Assembly (NCBI RefSeq): GCF_006385255.1
Contig: NZ_VFJE01000052.1
Location: 248,001-312,000 of the forward strand
DNA length: 64,000 nucleotides
Direction of reading: 5' to 3'
DNA from: Flavobacterium microcysteis
Lineage (GTDB): Bacteria > Bacteroidota > Bacteroidia > Flavobacteriales > Flavobacteriaceae
This document shows, piece by piece, positions 9,148-18,501 of this stretch. Numbering within the stretch: position 1 is the first letter of the stretch; each line of letters begins with the position of its first letter. The position numbers and the translations under genes are program-made. Under the pieces are notes generated by a model that saw only the letters and a program-made list of their open reading frames with translations, made no database searches and had not been told where the DNA came from.

Positions 9148-10374
9148 ATGAATTACAAGAAGCCCATTTCCTATATTCCAAACAACGAAGCTCTAAGGCT
9201 TCAAAAACTCTATGACTATCAGGTTCTTGATACGCATTCTGAGGATACTTTTGACAAAATCGCCCTATTAGCTTCACAAATATTCAATACCAAAAATGCT
9301 TTTGTAACTTTTGTTGATGAACATCGTGTTTACTTTAAAGCAAACATTGGTGACTTTCAGGCAACGGAAGTTCCAAGAGAAGACAGCTTGTGTTCACTGG
9401 CCATTCTGGATGAAAAAATCACTGTATTTAACGACACGCATGCTATTCCTGATTTATCAGAAAATCGCTTTGTCAGTAGTCCTAATGGCATACGGTTTTA
9501 TGCTGGAGCGCCTTTAAAAACTCCTGAAGGCCACTCTGTCGGGACAGTTTGTGTTATCGACAGCGTAGCACACGAAGTTACGGAACATCAAATGGATATG
9601 CTTAGAACGCTTGCAGACATTGTTATCAATAAGTTGGAAAGCAGATTACGCTACAATACAATTATCAAGTCACAGAACGAGCTCATGGGCATCGCACTGC
9701 ATGAAATAAAAAATCCATTGGCATCCATTAGTCTTGCTAATGACATCTTACGACTTGACGCTTCAAAAACGCCTAAGATGACCGACATGATCAAGCATAG
9801 TGTCGCTACCATTCAGAACAAGCTGACGGATTTACTTAAGCTTTCAGAAGATGAAGAAAAAGAACAGCGACTTTCTATTGAAGAAGCCGATTTGAAAGAA
9901 ATGCTGGACCGATTAATTAATAATTTTGAATTGCTAGCCAACAAAAAGAATCAGATTATTGAATTGACAATTGAAGAATCGCTTCCAAGAATCAACATCG
10001 ACAAGACAAAAATCTCTGATGTGCTTCATAATCTTCTAAGCAATGCCATCAAATATTCCTACAGCAACACTACCATTAAGATTATTGCTAAAAAGATTGA
10101 TGACTTTGTAGAAATCGAATTCAAAGATCAGGGACAAGGACTAAATGACGAAGATGCGGACAAGCTTTTCAAAAAATTCGCCAAACTAAGTTCCAAACCA
10201 ACAGGTAAAGAGAGTTCAAACGGCTTAGGATTATCCATCTGTAAATCATTTGTAGAATTACATAGAGGACAAATTTTTGCAAAAAGTCCGGGTAAAGAAT
10301 TAGGGACATCCTTTTTTATCTCTCTGCCTATTATCTACAAACAGGAAGAAACCGAAATCACGCATCACCAGTAA
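9148..10374 (+). CDS. GAF-domain sensor histidine kinase
   Basis: 408 residues without membrane segments. A GAF domain covers about residues 25-165 (LQKLYDYQVLDTHSEDTFD start; GAPLKTPEGHSVGTVCVID end). A HisKA domain follows with phospho-acceptor H185 in ALHEIKNPLAS, then an HATPase_c domain with N box NLLSNAIKYS, G1 DQGQGL and G2 SNGLGLSI. It is a cytosolic sensor whose ligand is unknown. No response regulator is adjacent, so it is an orphan kinase. Confidence 0.92.
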   Translation: MNYKKPISYIPNNEALRLQKLYDYQVLDTHSEDTFDKIALLASQIFNTKNAFVTFVDEHRVYFKANIGDFQATEVPREDSLCSLAILDEKITVFNDTHAIPDLSENRFVSSPNGIRFYAGAPLKTPEGHSVGTVCVIDSVAHEVTEHQMDMLRTLADIVINKLESRLRYNTIIKSQNELMGIALHEIKNPLASISLANDILRLDASKTPKMTDMIKHSVATIQNKLTDLLKLSEDEEKEQRLSIEEADLKEMLDRLINNFELLANKKNQIIELTIEESLPRINIDKTKISDVLHNLLSNAIKYSYSNTTIKIIAKKIDDFVEIEFKDQGQGLNDEDADKLFKKFAKLSSKPTGKESSNGLGLSICKSFVELHRGQIFAKSPGKELGTSFFISLPIIYKQEETEITHHQ

Positions 10375-10391
10375 AACCGATACATTTTAAG

Positions 10392-10450
10392 CTTTGCGGC
10401 TCTGCGTCTTTGCGTGAAATTATTGCTCGCAAAGACGCAGAGCCGCAGAG
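10392..10450. repeat. GC-rich dispersed hairpin repeat, copy 1
   Basis: A 19-bp perfect inverted repeat (10396-10414 against 10428-10446; the arm begins GCGGCTCTGCG) with a 13-base loop, followed by TTTTT. It sits between convergent genes and resembles a terminator. A sequence-related copy lies at 47677-47733 with the same ctgcg, tttgc and cgcaaag words, so this is a dispersed element family rather than an ordinary terminator. Confidence 0.8.
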
Positions 10451-10464
10451 TTTTTATCATCTTT

Positions 10465-11232
10465 CTATTTCAAGACTTCCTTAAAAAACAACTTCATTGC
10501 TTCCCAGGAACGCTTATCTGCCAATTCATTATAAGCAGCTCCTTTTGAATTGTCGTTTCCAGCACTTTTTTCGGTAAACGCATGAACTGCGTTGGCATAA
10601 TAATTCATCTCCCAGTCGGCTTTGGCTGTTCTCATTTCATTTTGGAAATCCTTAATTTCTTTTTCTGAAACATGTGGATCATCAGCTCCGTGAAGGACTA
10701 AAACTTTTGGCTGTATAGCTGTGATTTCACGAGAAGCATCTCTGCCCAAACTTCCGTGAAATGATACTACTCCCCTAACTTTCATATTCGTTCGTGCAGC
10801 TTCCAATGCGCCAGCACCTCCAAAACAATACCCTATTACAGCAATATTATCGGCATCAGCTCCTTGTTTTACCAATTCAGCCAAAGCGAGTGAAATCCTA
10901 TTCTGATATTCTTTAATATTTGTTTTATAATATCCGGCCTTCGCACTTGCTTCTTTCGTGTCTTTTGGTCTTTGGTCTACTCCATAAATATCTGCTACAA
11001 AAGCATAATATCCCATATCAGCCAACCTGGTTGCCGTTTCTTTAGAATGTTCATCAACACCTTTCCAGGCTGGAAGAATAAGAACACCCGGTTTATTTGC
11101 TAATGATTTTTTGGGTACGGCCGAAAAACCGCTTAAAATTTGCGCATTGTCTTTATAATCAACTTTCTTAAGTTGTGCCATAGCTACGTTTGTTATAAAT
11201 ATTGAAAGAATAATGTAGTCTCTAGTTTTCAT
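10465..11232 (-). CDS. exported dienelactone hydrolase family protein
   Basis: 255 residues with a signal peptide (about 1-19, ending in AMAQ) and an alpha/beta hydrolase core of the dienelactone hydrolase type. The likely triad is C136 in GYCFGGA, D185 in HGADDPHVS and H217 in NAVHAFTE. Dienelactone hydrolase itself opens lactone rings in chloroaromatic degradation, but most family members have unknown esters or lactones as substrates, and export makes the classical pathway role unlikely. It is downstream of the Pit genes on the same strand but separated by a terminator. Confidence 0.88.
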   Translation of the reverse strand: MKTRDYIILSIFITNVAMAQLKKVDYKDNAQILSGFSAVPKKSLANKPGVLILPAWKGVDEHSKETATRLADMGYYAFVADIYGVDQRPKDTKEASAKAGYYKTNIKEYQNRISLALAELVKQGADADNIAVIGYCFGGAGALEAARTNMKVRGVVSFHGSLGRDASREITAIQPKVLVLHGADDPHVSEKEIKDFQNEMRTAKADWEMNYYANAVHAFTEKSAGNDNSKGAAYNELADKRSWEAMKLFFKEVLK

Positions 11233-11300
11233 TTTTTTTATTTTTTATTAAAAATAGCAATTTCATTTCCAACATCAGGTTAAGAATGTGCTAAAAACAA

Positions 11301-11325
11301 AAAACCACTGCTTGGCAGTGGTTTT
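11301..11325 (-). terminator. intrinsic terminator after the Pit transporter gene
   Basis: AAAACCACTGC and GCAGTGGTTTT flank a TTG loop. On the minus strand it follows the transporter stop codon by 17 bp and is followed by a T-rich run. Confidence 0.85.
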
Positions 11326-11341
11326 GTATAATAATCCTTAA

Positions 11342-12625
11342 TTAAAGGAATAGATTCAGTATATAGTAAAACAAAGCTGCTAAAATTGCTGAAATTGGAA
11401 TTGTCAGTACCCATGCCCAAATCAGGCTAACGGTAACTCCCCAACGAACAGCAGAAACACGTTTTGTCAAACCAACCCCGATTATCGAACCTGTAATCGT
11501 GTGCGTTGTACTTACTGGTATTTTTAAATGCTCCGTAAAATATAAAGTCAAGGCTCCAGCTGTTTCAGCCGCAACTCCTTCAAATGAAGTTACTTTTGTA
11601 ATCTTTGATCCCATGGTTTTAACGATTTTCCAACCACCACTCAAAGTTCCGGCAGCTATCGCAGAATAACACGCAAGCGGAATCCAGGCAGGCATATGGA
11701 AATCTCCTGTTTCATCAGGAAGCACTACATTCAACCATTCCGGCATACTTTCCTGTGGAAGACCATTCGTATGGATATAAACAGCTACAGCTGCAGCGAT
11801 GATACCCATTACTTTTTGCGAATCATTTCCACCATGTCCTAAACTGAAAGCTGCAGATGAAAGAAGCTGCATCTTTTTTAACCATGATTCTGATTTGCTA
11901 TGACTCATTCTGCTAAAGAACAAACAGAACGTACTCACAGACAATATAATAAATGCTACTAAAAACCATTTGATATTATGCGCTTCGAAAACAACACTCC
12001 AAAAGTGAGAGTCAAAACGTGGCTTCTTAATTTTTTCGTAAGGAACCATCTGAAACGCAACGAATACAATCGTAGCAATCATCAAAGAACCCGTAAATAT
12101 TTTAGGATAAATACTTTTTTTAGATGAATTGAGGAGCCATATCGATATCAGATAGGATGCCAGTGCACCGAGGAGTGGTGCGAGGACAATAAAAGCGATA
12201 ATGATAACTACACCAGAAGGCATTCCTCCACCGCTTGCTGCTTTATACCAGGTAACTACGTCAAAACCAGCATGAGCAATTGCAGCTCCGGCAAAACCAC
12301 CAATCAAAGTATGTGAAGAACTGGAAGGAATTCCCAGCCACCAAGTCAATAAATTCCAACATATTGCGGCAATGATTCCCGCTAAGATAACCGTCAGGTT
12401 AATTTCCATTGTATTGGCTGTTTTTGCCACGGTATCAGCGACACCAAAACCAAAAACCCAATATGCCAAGAAGTTAAAGAACGCAGCCCAAACAACAGCC
12501 TGGAATGGAGTAAGCACTTTTGTCGCAACAATAGTTGCAATTGCGTTCGCTGCATCGTGAAAACCATTGATATAATCAAAGATTAATGCAAGAACGATAA
12601 TGACAATTAATATTGTAAAATCCAT
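11342..12625 (-). CDS. PiT family inorganic phosphate transporter
   Basis: A 427-residue polytopic inner-membrane protein with the two inverted PiT signatures: GFHDAANAIAT near the N-terminus and GHGGNDSQKVMGI in the middle, plus PVSTTHTITGSI near the C-terminus. PiT carriers move metal-phosphate with H+ or Na+. It lies 23 bp downstream of a DUF47/PhoU-like gene, the usual pairing in which the DUF47 protein modulates the transporter. The pair is cotranscribed on the minus strand. Confidence 0.94.
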   Translation of the reverse strand: MDFTILIVIIVLALIFDYINGFHDAANAIATIVATKVLTPFQAVVWAAFFNFLAYWVFGFGVADTVAKTANTMEINLTVILAGIIAAICWNLLTWWLGIPSSSSHTLIGGFAGAAIAHAGFDVVTWYKAASGGGMPSGVVIIIAFIVLAPLLGALASYLISIWLLNSSKKSIYPKIFTGSLMIATIVFVAFQMVPYEKIKKPRFDSHFWSVVFEAHNIKWFLVAFIILSVSTFCLFFSRMSHSKSESWLKKMQLLSSAAFSLGHGGNDSQKVMGIIAAAVAVYIHTNGLPQESMPEWLNVVLPDETGDFHMPAWIPLACYSAIAAGTLSGGWKIVKTMGSKITKVTSFEGVAAETAGALTLYFTEHLKIPVSTTHTITGSIIGVGLTKRVSAVRWGVTVSLIWAWVLTIPISAILAALFYYILNLFL

Positions 12626-12648
12626 AAGATTGTTGAGTCAAAAATGAT

Positions 12649-13293
12649 TTAGGAGTGCTTAACTACCACAGATTCAAGAACGTTAGCTACGCTTTTACAT
12701 TTATCAGATGCTGATTCAAGTGCAGACAAAACTTCTTTATACTTGATGATATTTTTAGCATCAGTCTCATTTTCAAAGATATCAGCAACGGCTTTATCAA
12801 AAACGTTATCTGCCTTGCTTTCTAACTTATTAATCTTCTTGCAGGCATCAGCAATAGCCTTAAGATTTTTCAAATCTTTCAACTCTTTTATCGCAGCACC
12901 AATATGCTGACAAGCTTCTAAGTTGATTTCTGTTAATTTACGAATCGATTTCGTGATTTTTTCTACCTGATACAAACGCATTCTACTTGCAGCACCGTGC
13001 ATATAATCTGCCACATCATCCATTGACTTTACCAAAGCAAAAATATCTTCACGGTCAAACGGAGTAATAAAGTTTCTGCTTAGCTCTAAGTGAGTTTTAT
13101 GTGTAATTTCCTCAATAATAGCCTCTAGCTCTTCAATTTTTCTGAAATAGTTCTCTCTTTCTAACTTTGGTGCATTTACTGCTTCGTGCAAAGTTTCTGC
13201 CAATAAGATTAAATTTTGTGAAGCTTGTTCAAAAAGAGGAAAGAACTTTTTATCTTTAGGAACTAAAAACTGGAAAATACTGTTTAAAGACAT
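12649..13293 (-). CDS. DUF47 (PhoU-like) Pit accessory protein
   Basis: A 214-residue all-helical cytosolic protein of the DUF47/TIGR00153 family. It contains a metal-site-like DREDIFALVKSMDDVADYMHG segment and a C-terminal SDKCKSVANVLESVVVKHS. Family members accompany PiT transporters and are thought to control phosphate uptake. It is the first gene of the two-gene pit operon. Confidence 0.92.
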   Translation of the reverse strand: MSLNSIFQFLVPKDKKFFPLFEQASQNLILLAETLHEAVNAPKLERENYFRKIEELEAIIEEITHKTHLELSRNFITPFDREDIFALVKSMDDVADYMHGAASRMRLYQVEKITKSIRKLTEINLEACQHIGAAIKELKDLKNLKAIADACKKINKLESKADNVFDKAVADIFENETDAKNIIKYKEVLSALESASDKCKSVANVLESVVVKHS

Positions 13294-13313
13294 AGGTTTG
13301 TTATTTAATGGTG

Positions 13314-13341
13314 CAAATGTATCTCTTTAATGTTAAGACAA
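13314..13341 (-). promoter_or_regulatory. probable promoter of the DUF47-pit operon
   Basis: On the minus strand TACATTTG (13314-13321 complement) matches TAnnTTTG. A TTG (13339-13341 complement) lies 17 bp further upstream, slightly short of the usual 19. Confidence 0.55.
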
Positions 13342-13488
13342 TATTATCAAATCATAAATAAGGAGTTATCAAAATTTACGATTTCATAATATTGATAGGC
13401 ACTTCCAAAAAGCCAATTTCTTTTTTATTGCAAACGTTTTCGTACTTTAGCAATCTCAAAAAAATAAGCAAAATACACTCTATACATT

Positions 13489-15117
13489 ATGGATATCAAC
13501 TTCAATAAAAACGAAGACCACAACAAGCTTTTATTATCTGATTTAAAACAACGTTTCGCAAAAGTAAGATTAGGCGGAGGCGAAAAAAGAATAGAAAAAT
13601 TACACGCAGAAGGCAAAATGACCGCCAGGGAAAGAATTGATTACCTTCTGGACCCTAAAAAAGAAAGTATTGAAATAGGCGCATTTGTAGGTGATGGAAT
13701 GTACGCTGAGCATGGCGGATGTCCGTCAGGCGGTGTTGTAATCAAAATTGGCTACATCAAAGGAAAACAATGTGTCGTGGTAGCTAATGATGCTACCGTA
13801 AAAGCCGGAGCCTGGTTCCCTATTACCGGAAAGAAAAACCTTCGTGCCCAAGAAATAGCAATGGAAAACAGACTGCCAATCATTTATTTGGTAGACAGTG
13901 CCGGGGTATACCTTCCAATGCAGGATGAAATTTTCCCGGATAAAGAACATTTCGGAAGAATTTTTAGAAACAACGCCATCATGAGCAGCATGGGCATTAC
14001 GCAAATTGCTGCAGTTATGGGAAGCTGTGTTGCCGGTGGCGCCTACCTTCCTATTATGAGCGATGAAGCTTTAATTGTAGACAAAACCGGAAGTATCTTC
14101 TTGGCAGGAAGTTATCTGGTAAAAGCTGCCATAGGTGAAACAATTGACAACGAAACGCTTGGAGGAGCAACAACGCATTGCGAAATTTCCGGCGTTACAG
14201 ATTATAAGGCTAAAGACGATAAAGATGCTTTAGACAGAATAAAAAATATCGTAGATAAAATCGGTGATTACGACAAAGCGGGCTTCAGCAGAATACAATC
14301 GGAAAAGCCTGCTTTGGATGAAAAAGAAATTTACGGTATCGTCCCTAAATCCAGATCGGAACAATACGACATGATGGAAATCATCAAACGTTTGGTCGAT
14401 AATTCTGAATTTGAAGCGTATAAAGAAGGTTATGGGCAGACTATCATTACCGGTTATGCCAGAATAGACGGTTGGGCAGTAGGAATTGTAGCCAATCAAC
14501 GTAAGGTTGTAAAATCCAAAAAAGGCGAAATGCAGTTTGGAGGCGTTATTTATTCCGATTCAGCTGACAAAGCCACTCGATTTATTGCGAATTGCAACCA
14601 AAAGAAAATCCCTTTGGTTTTCTTACAGGATGTGACCGGATTTATGGTTGGAAGCAAATCTGAACATGGAGGTATCATCAAAGACGGTGCAAAAATGGTA
14701 AACGCAGTTTCAAACTCTGTCGTTCCTAAATTTACGGTTGTTGTTGGAAACTCCTACGGTGCAGGAAACTATGCAATGTGTGGAAAAGCTTATGATCCAA
14801 GATTGATTTTTGCGTGGCCAAGTGCTGAATTAGCCGTAATGGGCGGTACTCAAGCAGCAAAAGTATTAATGCAGATTGAAGCTTCATCGCTAAAAGCAAA
14901 AGGAGAAGTAGTTGACGAAGCAAAAGAACAAGAACTTTTTGATAAGATAAAAGCGAAGTATGATGCTCAGGTTTCTCCTTATTATGCTGCTTCTCGTTTA
15001 TGGACAGATGCTGTTATTGATCCTCTGGAAACCAGAACCTGGATATCTATGGGAATCGAAGCTGCCAACCATGCTCCTATCGAAAAGCAATTTAACCTTG
15101 GTGTAATTCAAGTCTAA
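13489..15117 (+). CDS. acyl-CoA carboxylase beta (carboxyltransferase) subunit
   Basis: 542 residues with two crotonase-like carboxyltransferase halves. The N-terminal half has KMTARERIDYLLD, GSCVAGGAYLPIMSDE and GSIFLAGSYLVKAAIGE; the C-terminal half has VTGFMVGSKSEHGGIIKDGAKM and GNSYGAGNYAMCGKAYDPR. The family transfers carboxyl from biotin to an acyl-CoA; the GAYLPIMSDE block leans toward methylcrotonyl-CoA carboxylase (leucine breakdown) rather than propionyl-CoA. The biotin carboxylase/biotin carrier subunit is not adjacent and must be encoded elsewhere. A methyltransferase gene follows 9 bp downstream. Confidence 0.9.
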   Translation: MDINFNKNEDHNKLLLSDLKQRFAKVRLGGGEKRIEKLHAEGKMTARERIDYLLDPKKESIEIGAFVGDGMYAEHGGCPSGGVVIKIGYIKGKQCVVVANDATVKAGAWFPITGKKNLRAQEIAMENRLPIIYLVDSAGVYLPMQDEIFPDKEHFGRIFRNNAIMSSMGITQIAAVMGSCVAGGAYLPIMSDEALIVDKTGSIFLAGSYLVKAAIGETIDNETLGGATTHCEISGVTDYKAKDDKDALDRIKNIVDKIGDYDKAGFSRIQSEKPALDEKEIYGIVPKSRSEQYDMMEIIKRLVDNSEFEAYKEGYGQTIITGYARIDGWAVGIVANQRKVVKSKKGEMQFGGVIYSDSADKATRFIANCNQKKIPLVFLQDVTGFMVGSKSEHGGIIKDGAKMVNAVSNSVVPKFTVVVGNSYGAGNYAMCGKAYDPRLIFAWPSAELAVMGGTQAAKVLMQIEASSLKAKGEVVDEAKEQELFDKIKAKYDAQVSPYYAASRLWTDAVIDPLETRTWISMGIEAANHAPIEKQFNLGVIQV

Positions 15118-15126
15118 TTAGTCGAT

Positions 15127-15792
15127 ATGGGGAATCTTTCAGAAAAGGAACTTCAGGAACTTGCCGGACAATTGAGCCATCCAAATGGTGAAAACGGCAT
15201 ACAGACTGCCTATAGCATGAACGTAGCAAACGATAACATGATTCGTAATGCTATAGATCAGGTTGAAACCAAAGCACATTCAACCATTTTAGAGATTGGA
15301 CCCGGAAACGGAATCCATATCAAATACTTGTTTGAAAAAGAAGCGGATCTGAATTATTACGGTATTGATGTATCAGAATTGATGGTTGAAGAAGCCCAAA
15401 AGCTCAATTCTGAATTTACGGCCTCTAAAAAAGCTGTTTTTGAACTTACTGACGGAGAAAAGATAGCGCATCCGGATTTTTTCTTCAACAGTATCTTTAC
15501 AGCCAATACCATCTATTTTTGGAAAAATCCTGAAGAATATCTAAATGAAATTTTTAGGGTATTACAAAAGGACGGCACATTCATATTGGCTTTTATCCCG
15601 AAAGAAGTAATGGAAAAAATCCCTTTTTCAAAATACGGGTTTGAGCTTTATGATGCGGAAAAGGCAAAAACATTGCTCGAAGCTTCCGGATTCCAGATTG
15701 AAACTATCCTATCTGAAAAAGAAGAGGTCCTGAGCAATACCGGAGAAATAAAAATCCGCACCTTTACGATTATCAAATCCAGAAAACCTTAG
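15127..15792 (+). CDS. class I SAM-dependent methyltransferase
   Basis: 221 residues with a Rossmann methyltransferase core: motif I ILEIGPGNGIHIKYL (about residues 56-70), the acidic end of strand 2 in YYGIDVSELMVEEA, and a post-motif EIFRVLQKDGTFILAF. Substrate is unknown; the layout resembles UbiE/Coq5-type small-molecule methyltransferases. It starts 9 bp after the carboxylase gene, suggesting cotranscription, and the M1 peptidase follows 21 bp later. Confidence 0.88.
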   Translation: MGNLSEKELQELAGQLSHPNGENGIQTAYSMNVANDNMIRNAIDQVETKAHSTILEIGPGNGIHIKYLFEKEADLNYYGIDVSELMVEEAQKLNSEFTASKKAVFELTDGEKIAHPDFFFNSIFTANTIYFWKNPEEYLNEIFRVLQKDGTFILAFIPKEVMEKIPFSKYGFELYDAEKAKTLLEASGFQIETILSEKEEVLSNTGEIKIRTFTIIKSRKP

Positions 15793-15813
15793 TAACCTTT
15801 CAAAACTTCCATA

Positions 15814-17430
15814 ATGGTGAGATATCTTCTTTTCTTTATTTGTTTGCTCGGGTTTCAAAAAAACCATGCTCAGCAATTTACCAGAAAGGACTCACTCCGT
15901 GGTGGCTTTTCTTCTGAAAGAACTTGTTATGATGTTCAGCGCTATGATTTGAACATTACCATAAATCCAGAAGAAAAATCAATTAAGGGATATAATGATA
16001 TTACTTTTAAAACCTTAAAAAGTACACAAAAAATCCAAGTCGATTTGTTCGAGAATATGAAAGTTGACAACATACTTTTTGAAGGCAAACCACTGGAATA
16101 TAAAAGAGAATTTGACGCTGTTTTTATTACTTTCCCAAAACCGTTAACTGTTGACGGAATCGATAAAACCATACGTTTTTATTATTCAGGCAATCCTGAA
16201 ATTGCAAAATATCCGCCATGGGATGGTGGTTTTGTATTCAAGACCGACAGTCAAGGCAAGCCTTGGATTGGAGTTGCTGTACAAGGAACAGGTGCCAGCT
16301 TATGGTATCCGGTAAAAGATTCCCAAAGTGATGAACCTGATTTTGGTGCTACGATAAAAGTTGCTGTTCCGGATGGATTAATGAATGTTTCCAACGGCAG
16401 GTTTAAAGGAAGTGAAAATCTGAAAAACGGATATACCCGTTGGGATTGGGAAGTAAAAAGTCCAATCAATAATTATGATATCACAGTTAATATAGCCAAC
16501 TACGCTCATATCCATGATACTCATAACGGGCTGGATTTGGATTATTATGTTCTTCCTGAAAATGAAGAAAGAGCAAAAAAACATTTTGAAGAAGTAAAAC
16601 CAATGTTGGATTGTTTCGAAGCTAAATTTGGTAAGTATCCTTTTGCAGAAGACGGTTATAAATTAGTTGAAACTTCTTATTTAGGTATGGAACACCAAAG
16701 CGCTGTTGCTTATGGGAATAAATACCGAAAAGGTTATATGGGAACCGATACTTCTGGCACAGGTATAGGCATGCTTTTCGATTATATTACCATCCACGAA
16801 AGTGGTCACGAATGGTTTGGAAACAGTATTACTTCAAAAGATATTGCAGACATGTGGATCCACGAAGGATTTACAACCTATTCCGAATCAGTATTTATAG
16901 AATGTGTTTATGGCTATGAAAAGGCTATGGAATATATAAACGGGCAAAAAAACCGTGTTTCTAACAGAAGTGCAATTATTGGCAAATATGGCGTCAACCA
17001 TAAAGGTTCTAACGATATGTATTATAAAGGAGCACTTCTTCTGAATACACTTCGCCATATTATCAATGACGATCAAAAATGGTGGAAAATACTGCTAAAA
17101 TATTCCGAAACCTACCGTCATAAGATTATCGATACCGAAACTGTCATTACCTTTTTCAATACCGAAACAGGCCAAAACCTGACACCAATTTTTGAACAAT
17201 ACCTTAAGTACAAAAATATTCCTGAGTTGGAAGTCGTTTTCAAAAAGAAAGAAGTAAAGTTCCGATGGCTAACAGATGTATCTGATTTTAAAATGCCGGT
17301 TATTTTAAAACAAGACAATAAAGAAATCAGGCTTGAAGCAACCAACGAATGGAAAACCCAATCTTTTAAAAATGATAATGCTGTAACATTTGATGATTAC
17401 AGGTTTCTTATAAAAATAAAATACGATTAA
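15814..17430 (+). CDS. exported M1 family metallopeptidase
   Basis: 538 residues with a signal peptide (about 1-19, ending in HAQ), an N-terminal M1 beta domain (about 35-235) and a thermolysin-like catalytic domain. The zinc site is H328-E329 and H332 in HESGHEW, with third ligand E351 in WIHEGFTTYSE. The usual exopeptidase GAMEN motif appears as LGMEHQ (290-295). The protein lacks the large C-terminal domain of PepN, matching the shorter secreted M1 group common in Bacteroidota. It probably trims N-terminal residues from peptides in the periplasm. Confidence 0.92.
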   Translation: MVRYLLFFICLLGFQKNHAQQFTRKDSLRGGFSSERTCYDVQRYDLNITINPEEKSIKGYNDITFKTLKSTQKIQVDLFENMKVDNILFEGKPLEYKREFDAVFITFPKPLTVDGIDKTIRFYYSGNPEIAKYPPWDGGFVFKTDSQGKPWIGVAVQGTGASLWYPVKDSQSDEPDFGATIKVAVPDGLMNVSNGRFKGSENLKNGYTRWDWEVKSPINNYDITVNIANYAHIHDTHNGLDLDYYVLPENEERAKKHFEEVKPMLDCFEAKFGKYPFAEDGYKLVETSYLGMEHQSAVAYGNKYRKGYMGTDTSGTGIGMLFDYITIHESGHEWFGNSITSKDIADMWIHEGFTTYSESVFIECVYGYEKAMEYINGQKNRVSNRSAIIGKYGVNHKGSNDMYYKGALLLNTLRHIINDDQKWWKILLKYSETYRHKIIDTETVITFFNTETGQNLTPIFEQYLKYKNIPELEVVFKKKEVKFRWLTDVSDFKMPVILKQDNKEIRLEATNEWKTQSFKNDNAVTFDDYRFLIKIKYD

Positions 17431-17434
17431 AAAA

Positions 17435-17450
17435 AGCGCCTCATGGCGCT
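17435..17450. terminator. intrinsic terminator between convergent genes
   Basis: AGCGCC-TCAT-GGCGCT, flanked by an A run on the left and CTTTTT on the right, lies between the M1 peptidase and MenE-like stop codons and can serve both strands. Confidence 0.8.
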
Positions 17451-17454
17451 CTTT

Positions 17455-18501
17455 TTATATACTGGCTAAACTTTCCTTCCGCAATAGCTTTCCTGTTGGC
17501 GTTTCTAAAAATTTAGGAATAAACAGTACTACTTTTGGTTTTTCATATTTACCAAGTTCACCAAAAGCTTCATCGTCTATAACATAAGGATCGCCTTCTA
17601 TGGCAAGAACCAGTTTTTCTCCTAATTCTTCATTTTCTTGTGAGGCGATAAAAAACCTGCGGTCAATCTTATGTGACAATTTCTCTTCTATCTGTTCTGG
17701 AAAAAGCTTTATTCCGCCGCTATTAATAACGTTATCAATACGGCCAAGCCAAATAAATTCATGATCATTCAACACTTTTACAACATCATTCGTCACAACA
17801 ATTTCTTCTGAAATTGCCGGTGCATTTACAACAAGACAATGTCTTTCGTCTTCAGCAACGGTTATACCTGGCAAAACCTGAAAAGCTTCCTCTCCTACTC
17901 TTTTGGCGGCTATATGCGTAATGGTTTCTGTCATGCCATACGTTTCATAAATCGCTGTAGGGATTTTTTTCAGTTCTTCAGCCAAAACAGAACTCACTTT
18001 GGCACCGCCAATAATCAGTTTTTTTACCTGCCCGAGCTTATCTAATGAATGTTGGGCCTGAATCGGAACCATTGCTGCAAAATCATAGGTTTCTTCGTTT
18101 CTTTCTAAAGGCGTTGAAGTAGGTTCTACAAAATCGATATCCAAGCCTAAAATAAAAGCTCTGACAAACATCATCTTTCCTGCTACATATTTTGCCGGAA
18201 GACAATGAAGTACTTTGTTCCCAGGAGCCAATTCAAAAAAGTCTCCGGTAGCTAAGGCTGAATTTACCATTGCCTGTTTACTGATTCTTATTTTTTTTGG
18301 AGCTCCGGTAGTTCCGGAAGTCGTCATTTCGATATAATCTTTCTCATCAAACCAATCCAATAAAAAAGCGCCAACCGGTCTTTCATAAGCTTCACCTTCT
18401 TTTATGAAACTATAGGCGACACGGCATAAATCATCTCTGTCTAAATGAAAGCCATTCAGCTTAAAACGGTTGTGTACATTATAATAGGTTGGATTGTCCA
18501 T
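17455..18501 (-). CDS. menE: AMP-binding enzyme, likely o-succinylbenzoate-CoA ligase (MenE-like)
   Basis: A short (348-residue) adenylate-forming enzyme. It has the P-loop TTSGTTGAPKKIR, the A5 motif YETYGMTET, GRIDNVINSGGIKLFPEQIE, and the catalytic lysine in PTGKLLRKE. Flavobacterial MenE proteins of the menaquinone pathway have this reduced length, lacking part of the usual N-terminal subdomain. No other men genes are adjacent. ATG 18501 was chosen over a TTG at 18513. Either start overlaps the end of the upstream CPBP gene by about 20-35 bp, suggesting translational coupling. Confidence 0.8.
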   Translation of the reverse strand: MDNPTYYNVHNRFKLNGFHLDRDDLCRVAYSFIKEGEAYERPVGAFLLDWFDEKDYIEMTTSGTTGAPKKIRISKQAMVNSALATGDFFELAPGNKVLHCLPAKYVAGKMMFVRAFILGLDIDFVEPTSTPLERNEETYDFAAMVPIQAQHSLDKLGQVKKLIIGGAKVSSVLAEELKKIPTAIYETYGMTETITHIAAKRVGEEAFQVLPGITVAEDERHCLVVNAPAISEEIVVTNDVVKVLNDHEFIWLGRIDNVINSGGIKLFPEQIEEKLSHKIDRRFFIASQENEELGEKLVLAIEGDPYVIDDEAFGELGKYEKPKVVLFIPKFLETPTGKLLRKESLASI

